Shown in pieces: positions 59,301-64,000 of a stretch of 64,000 nucleotides of DNA. The position numbers and the translations under genes were made by a program. Numbering within the stretch: the stretch's first letter is position 1; each line of letters begins with the position of its first letter. The notes below the pieces were generated by a model. That model was given only the letters and a program-made list of their open reading frames with translations. It was not told where the DNA came from and did not search any database. This stretch comes from Lineus longissimus (lineage: Eukaryota > Nemertea > Pilidiophora > Heteronemertea > Lineidae), in assembly GCF_910592395.1 (NCBI RefSeq), contig NC_088324.1:9760953-9824952 (forward strand), in the 5' to 3' direction.

Positions 59301-62300
59301 AGAGTTGTGCCGCGAGTGCCTGCCAGCATGCAGCAATGTCATCTACAACCCGACCTTCTCCTACCTCACCTCGGCCGCCCACGACATTGACCGAATCCTG
59401 GACAATATCAATCAGACGCAGTTACTGGAGCGATACGTCAGGTAGAGAAAATGCTTGAGAAAATTCGCCTGTCACCTAATGCGACTTTTTTAATGTCAAC
59501 AGAGTCATATTAATAAGTATATACATATCATTGATTCATTGTTTCGTCAGTAGAATTCACCATCAGCGGTGCAGCATAGCTAGATGGAAAGAAATCATTC
59601 TGGCCTTCACGTTTGGTCTTATAAGTGCGTCTGATAGGTACGTCACATCATCAGCTGCCCCGAAAGTAAGACGCCCCAGCCAGTGCAGTCCCGTCGATGA
59701 GGCGCCGTCGAGCCACCTGTGACCCTTCGATGTCAGTTCAACACACGATAATTGAGGAAGTTCAATTATTTCAACGGCGCCTTTGGGATGGTCGTCCCAT
59801 GTTACAGTGCAAGTTATTAAGGTCAACGCTATAAACCTTGTACTAGAGGCGAGGTTGATGGAGTCCAGGCAGTGCAATACAATGATTTTAGACTTCCTAT
59901 TAAATAAGCCAATCAAAGCCATCGATCGTCTGGTTCATGCTTGCCCGATGAAGGAAGCAATATAGACTGTTTCGAATAGAAAAGTAAGTTAATTTCGAAA
60001 AATATTCCTCAAATTGGTGAATATTAAGCGTAAGTTATCTCTATGCTTATCAGGGCACGAGATGCAACACACGCAGTAGACAAGCGCAAATTCCTCGAAG
60101 ACAAGGATTACCTGCTGCAAGTGTTGAAGCAAACAGATGTGGTGGGCGACTTACTCAACCAGAACCTCTCGGACATCGCCACGAGTAACCTGGGACGCGT
60201 CAACACCATGCTTGACTTTGCCGAGGCCATCTACAACAACATTAGCGAAGTCTATCGTTTTCAAGACTTTGTTTTGAAGTACAATTTCTTCATCGGTGCG
60301 GTGGAGTTTGACAAAAACATCCTGAACCCGCTGACGTCAGATTTCTCGCACTATATGGGGAAGTTTGAGCGGAATTTGAACTATTTACAGTATCTGGTGA
60401 TTAAGAGAGTTAATCCAAAGTCAAAGGCGCATGACACCACCAACCAGGGTGTTCCAGAGCTACTTTACAATATGATGAAGAATGAACTTGACACCAAAAA
60501 GAATATGACGGATACTGCTTTGGAGTACTTCCAGAAACTCCGACTGGCGTATGAGAAAGCCGAACCGGTTTTGAATGACAGGTACGTGTATATAAAATTG
60601 AAATATCTTGTATGATGGTGTTAGGTGGTTTGCGCCTTATCGGAAATAGTGGACTCAAATATGTGTATATAAACGTAGATATATTAGTAATGTGATCGTT
60701 GATGCTGATTAAAAAAAAGAGAATGACATTTTCTGAGAAAACCTTTTCTTTTATTCACCTTGTGTAAACGGTAGTTGATAAAGCTTGGAATCAGTGAAAC
60801 CTTGGAACCAGTGATAAACCTTGGAATCAGTCCTAAAAATGCATAAAAACATGAAATAATGCCATACGAACCTAACGTGGTTGCGAATCAACATTTGGAG
60901 CTTATTCTTACATGATCAGATCGGAATTTTATGGTAATTTAGAAATCTGTCGCATATCCGATTCAATAGTCTATATTTTAAAACAACCCAGTTGTACCTC
61001 GCCTCCAGTGTACAGTACTGATCTCCCAAATATGGGAAGACACGCCCACCACACACCCATAATATGGACCAATAGCGCTCCGCTTATAAATACGCCACCA
61101 CCACACGGGGCCTTTTCGATCAGACGAGTTGCTTGGGAAGTTGGGGGCCTGTCATGCATTATGCATGGATAAGGTTGACGACTATGTCTAGGCCTAATTG
61201 TCTATGATTGACTGATATTTTATAACAAACGATGAATAAAAGAAGCCTAGTCATGTATGTTTATCACCGAAGTTTGCGGATGAAAATTTCCTTCGCCGTG
61301 AGCGATTTCTTACATCTTCCAGTACGCATCGAGGGATGCAGAGATCTTTGTGACGTCACCAGTTCTAAGCGGGTTTTTTTATTCACGTGTGTGTTTCTCC
61401 TATGATCTCGTGCATCTGGTACCGAGCATAATACTTTATCGTCTATGGAATACAAAACAATCATAAAAACTAATTTTTGCTTCCATTGAAGAGAAATAAA
61501 ATATTTTAACGACCACAGCGCATTGCCAATTGATGACGTCATCCTCCACATTAAAAATGTTGGCTTCTGAACGAACTGGCAAATTGCTATCAATAAAGTC
61601 AGCTGGGACGAGACTGTCAGTTGGGAGGGTATAAATCGTGGAAGGAACGCACCCGATTTCCCGCGCTATTTGCACAGTGATTCCATGGTTTACATTGAAT
61701 ATTCCAAGGTTTATCAGTGTTTCCAAGGTTTCACTAATTCCATACTTTATCAACTACCTGTGTAAACGGTGCGATCAATTTTGTCCGAATTTTGTACACC
61801 TCATGCTAGTAAAGATGCTGTAGATTGTTTCCACAATCTTTGTTTGTCATTGGTGACAGGTACGTAGGCAGGACTGAAGCAGAGCATCTAGAAATCGCCC
61901 CCAAACAGGACCTGTACTACAGCGTGAAAGACATCGAGGCGGAGACCACGCTAGATAACCTCAGGGATGAACTGAGATATATCAGACGACTCTACTCGAG
62001 GTGCGTATTTTAGAGCATGCAGCTAATGCACTGGGAGGTAGGCAGAAATACGTCTCTTTGTAGTTCTAAGTTAACAGCCACGAGGACACAATGACCCTTC
62101 TTGTCCTAGATGTCACCATTCAAAACTAATTAGGGGAAGAAATGTACCAAACTTTCGTTAGAAGGTTGTTCGCTCGTGCGTTGCCCACGGAAAATAGGTT
62201 TTGATATAATTACGACTATACTCTTCCGTGGCCTATTTCTTATAAACGATGTTTTTTTGCGAGATTGGCAATAAGATAAGTTGAAGAGTAGTTCTTGGAT

Positions 62301-63940
62301 AAAACCCGTGTTTGGCTTTTTCCAGGTTTGACGCCATTTTGCACGAGGCGTTTAACAAGTCGGCCTTCAGCGTGCAAGCCCTACGAAACACTGGAAGACA
62401 GCATAAAGAAGCCGTGGAGAGGGTCAACCAGATGAGAGGAATTGTCAAGGACCAAATTTTCAATAAGCCCATTCTGGAACTAGGTATGGTGCGGTTTTAC
62501 TTAAGTTTCCAATATTCGAGGGCTGCAATCTGTAGGGATGCTACTGGCGAAATATGTTACGTATCAGTGACGGACAGGTAATATATAAACCTCGCGTGGT
62601 TGCAACCGCATACACTTTAAACGAACGATATATGGTGTGAATCGCCTCACATCAGTATACATGTACATGTAAACACAAATCGCAATTAAATTTTATGGTG
62701 GATTCCCGTCTGCTTCACACTGCAGATCTTGCTGATATTTGAAATAACTCGCCTTGGATATTCTGTCATTTGTCTCTTTGTAGAAGAGAAGGTCGAGGAG
62801 TTTGACAACTGTTACGACAAACTCAAATCGCAGCTCAAAAAGATGATCGAGGATGTGCGATTTTTAAATTCGACCATCTCCACCAAAGACGCGGTGTTCC
62901 ATACAATGGAAGAGACCATTAATATGTCAGATACGTATATTTCCCATGAGGGATGGAAGCAGTTTGGTAAGTATAAGTATTTTTTCTTGGCTCAGGTTAA
63001 AAGAAACAAACATTGCCGCTGAAACTTGGCAGTTGTAGTATTGATATACATGTACAGTTGTATCACACTACACAACGCATAGCGGCGTTGTTAAAATTTA
63101 TATTTAGTACTATTTTCACAATTCACAAAATTTTGACTTCAAGTTTTATTTTTGTCAAGTCGTGTCTCCACGTTATTCTGTTTTCTCAAGGAAAATCGGA
63201 ACTCTGTAATCACCTGATAAGAGGTGACGTGCAGCATCACGTCAAAGGACTAAAAGACTTCGTGGATGCCTTGATGACAAGGTCACGAGAGGTCAGCAAA
63301 GGATGGAACGCCACGTCAAAGCACTTCGTCAGTTTCATCAAAACAGTCGTCGAAGACGGAGATACCTTCTCAACAGACAAGAATTACGTTAAGATGCTGC
63401 TGCACTTCACAAATTCAAACTCCTCAAATGGCTTTCTCCATCTTGCACTTCCGGTTCTTAACCAAGGCGCAGATTTTGACAACTTCACGCACGAATTTGA
63501 GCAGGATATCTCGCGAGTGCATGCAAGAGGCGACATCAGTAAGTTATTCGGAACGAAAGTCTTTGACTTGCTGAAAGCCGCCGGGCGCTTCAAGCAGCGA
63601 TGTGAGAGATATCTGGAGGAGAATAAACTGGATGGACGTTTCTATAGGTAATTATCGTTTTATTTGAGCCCCAGCTCCTGCCTATAGTCCCCTTATTGAA
63701 GTGAGGTATAGTCAGCGAAGTTTCGGCAAACTGTTAATATTCGTACCCCGATTTTACAACCTCACACATCAGACTCTCTTTTCCCCCGGAATGTCAGATC
63801 TCTGACCAATACTTTCCGCAGCCAAGGCAACAACTCTTCTCTTTCCAGAGATAACTTTCTTCGCATCGACCTCTACTTTAGTGAGCTCAGTTACGAACTG
63901 ATACAGCAGATGCCAGCATACACCATCTTTGATTTACTAA
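53313..63940 (+). CDS. DEG/ENaC (ASC family) sodium channel, gene 2, 3' end missing
   Basis: Fifteen exons in frame, 1122 aa visible: 53313-53433, 53969-54635, 55352-55519, 56013-56183, 57381-57502, 57824-58005, 58307-58466, 59032-59085, 59279-59441, 60054-60581, 61860-62000, 62326-62483, 62784-62966, 63191-63647, 63849-63940. The last ends phase 1 at LL-S, exactly where gene 1 joins its pore exon, so the TM2 and filter exon should lie just past the window. Features: HG motif at His248-Gly249 (NATVHGIKYITDK), TM1 LIWMVIFLVCCAYVTYQI, FPAVAICNQNAFR, finger and thumb cysteines (CRECLPACSNVIY), and an insert of about 500 residues from about 594 to 1092. The N-terminus is about 175 residues longer than in gene 1, very acidic and then Ser/Pro-rich (YTPSPASSPEKSR). 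The donor after 59085 (GTTCGT) is weak, but the exon length, 54 nt, matches gene 1 exactly. Function beyond a cation channel subunit is unknown. Confidence 0.85.
53498..53596. mobile_element. small inverted-repeat element, copy 2
   Basis: GGTACAATTTTAGCCCC and GGGGCTATAACTGTACC are near-perfect inverted ends around AGTGTAGAAATCAGCTGGCA. The element lies in intron 1 of channel gene 2 and is related to 16555-16662. Confidence 0.6.
60772..60840. repeat. short tandem repeat in channel gene 2 intron
   Basis: Three imperfect copies of a motif around CTTGGAATCAGTGATAAAC within the intron between exons 10 and 11. Confidence 0.5.
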
Positions 63941-64000
63941 GTAAGTATTGACGGAGGATGCAGAGAGAACATTTGAAACAACTAGGCATCAATATCAACA

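Noticed and set aside
59563-59922. 119-codon minus-strand frame in a channel gene 2 intron
   Set aside because: No recognisable protein features; it is antisense in an intron with no supporting signals.

Overview
This window is animal nuclear DNA. Genes are split by GT-AG introns, AATAAA signals are present, and intergenic and intronic DNA is full of satellites, tRNA-derived SINEs, MITE-like inverted-repeat elements and foldbacks. The protein families (rhodopsin-class GPCR, EVI5 Rab-GAP, DEG/ENaC channel) and the repeat style suggest a marine invertebrate bilaterian, possibly a lophotrochozoan. The phylum cannot be fixed from the sequence alone.

Layout. (1) 1-8000: three nearly identical intronless class A GPCR genes on the minus strand, each in a duplicated block of about 2.3-2.7 kb. 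The left edge already shows the 5' flank of a fourth copy. (2) 8000-10300: SINE and MITE material. (3) 10303-13805, plus strand: eight exons encoding the coiled-coil C-terminal part of an EVI5-type Rab GTPase-activating protein. Its TBC-domain exons must lie left of the window, so the GPCR array probably sits antisense inside an EVI5 intron. (4) 13.8-39 kb: about 25 kb with no convincing complete gene. It holds a 190-bp tandem repeat, a 460-bp array containing a hairpin, a foldback element, a 567-bp satellite, a 553-bp palindrome, and two minisatellites (about 95 bp and about 44 bp units) that switch into each other at recurring junctions. (5) 39084-50490, plus strand: a complete 12-exon DEG/ENaC (ASC family) channel gene predicted at 992 aa. 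(6) 50.5-53.3 kb: decayed fragments of the same channel exons, then a MITE. (7) 53313-63940: a second, paralogous DEG/ENaC gene, with 15 exons visible and the pore/TM2 exon beyond the right edge.

The two channel genes share exon phases and, in several cases, exact exon lengths, so they are a tandem duplicate pair. Both carry an unusual predicted helical extracellular insert of about 475-500 residues between the cysteine-rich thumb motif and the segment leading to TM2. In gene 1 the insert is one 1423-nt exon; in gene 2 it is spread over five exons plus the end of another. The most unusual DNA feature is a 42-bp minisatellite ending exactly at the 3' splice site of the gene 1 TM1 exon. Each of its 17 units repeats the branch-point-like sequence, the acceptor AG and the first bases of the exon, giving a ladder of decoy acceptors. 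All gene models come from reading splice sites and frames by eye; no similarity search was run.
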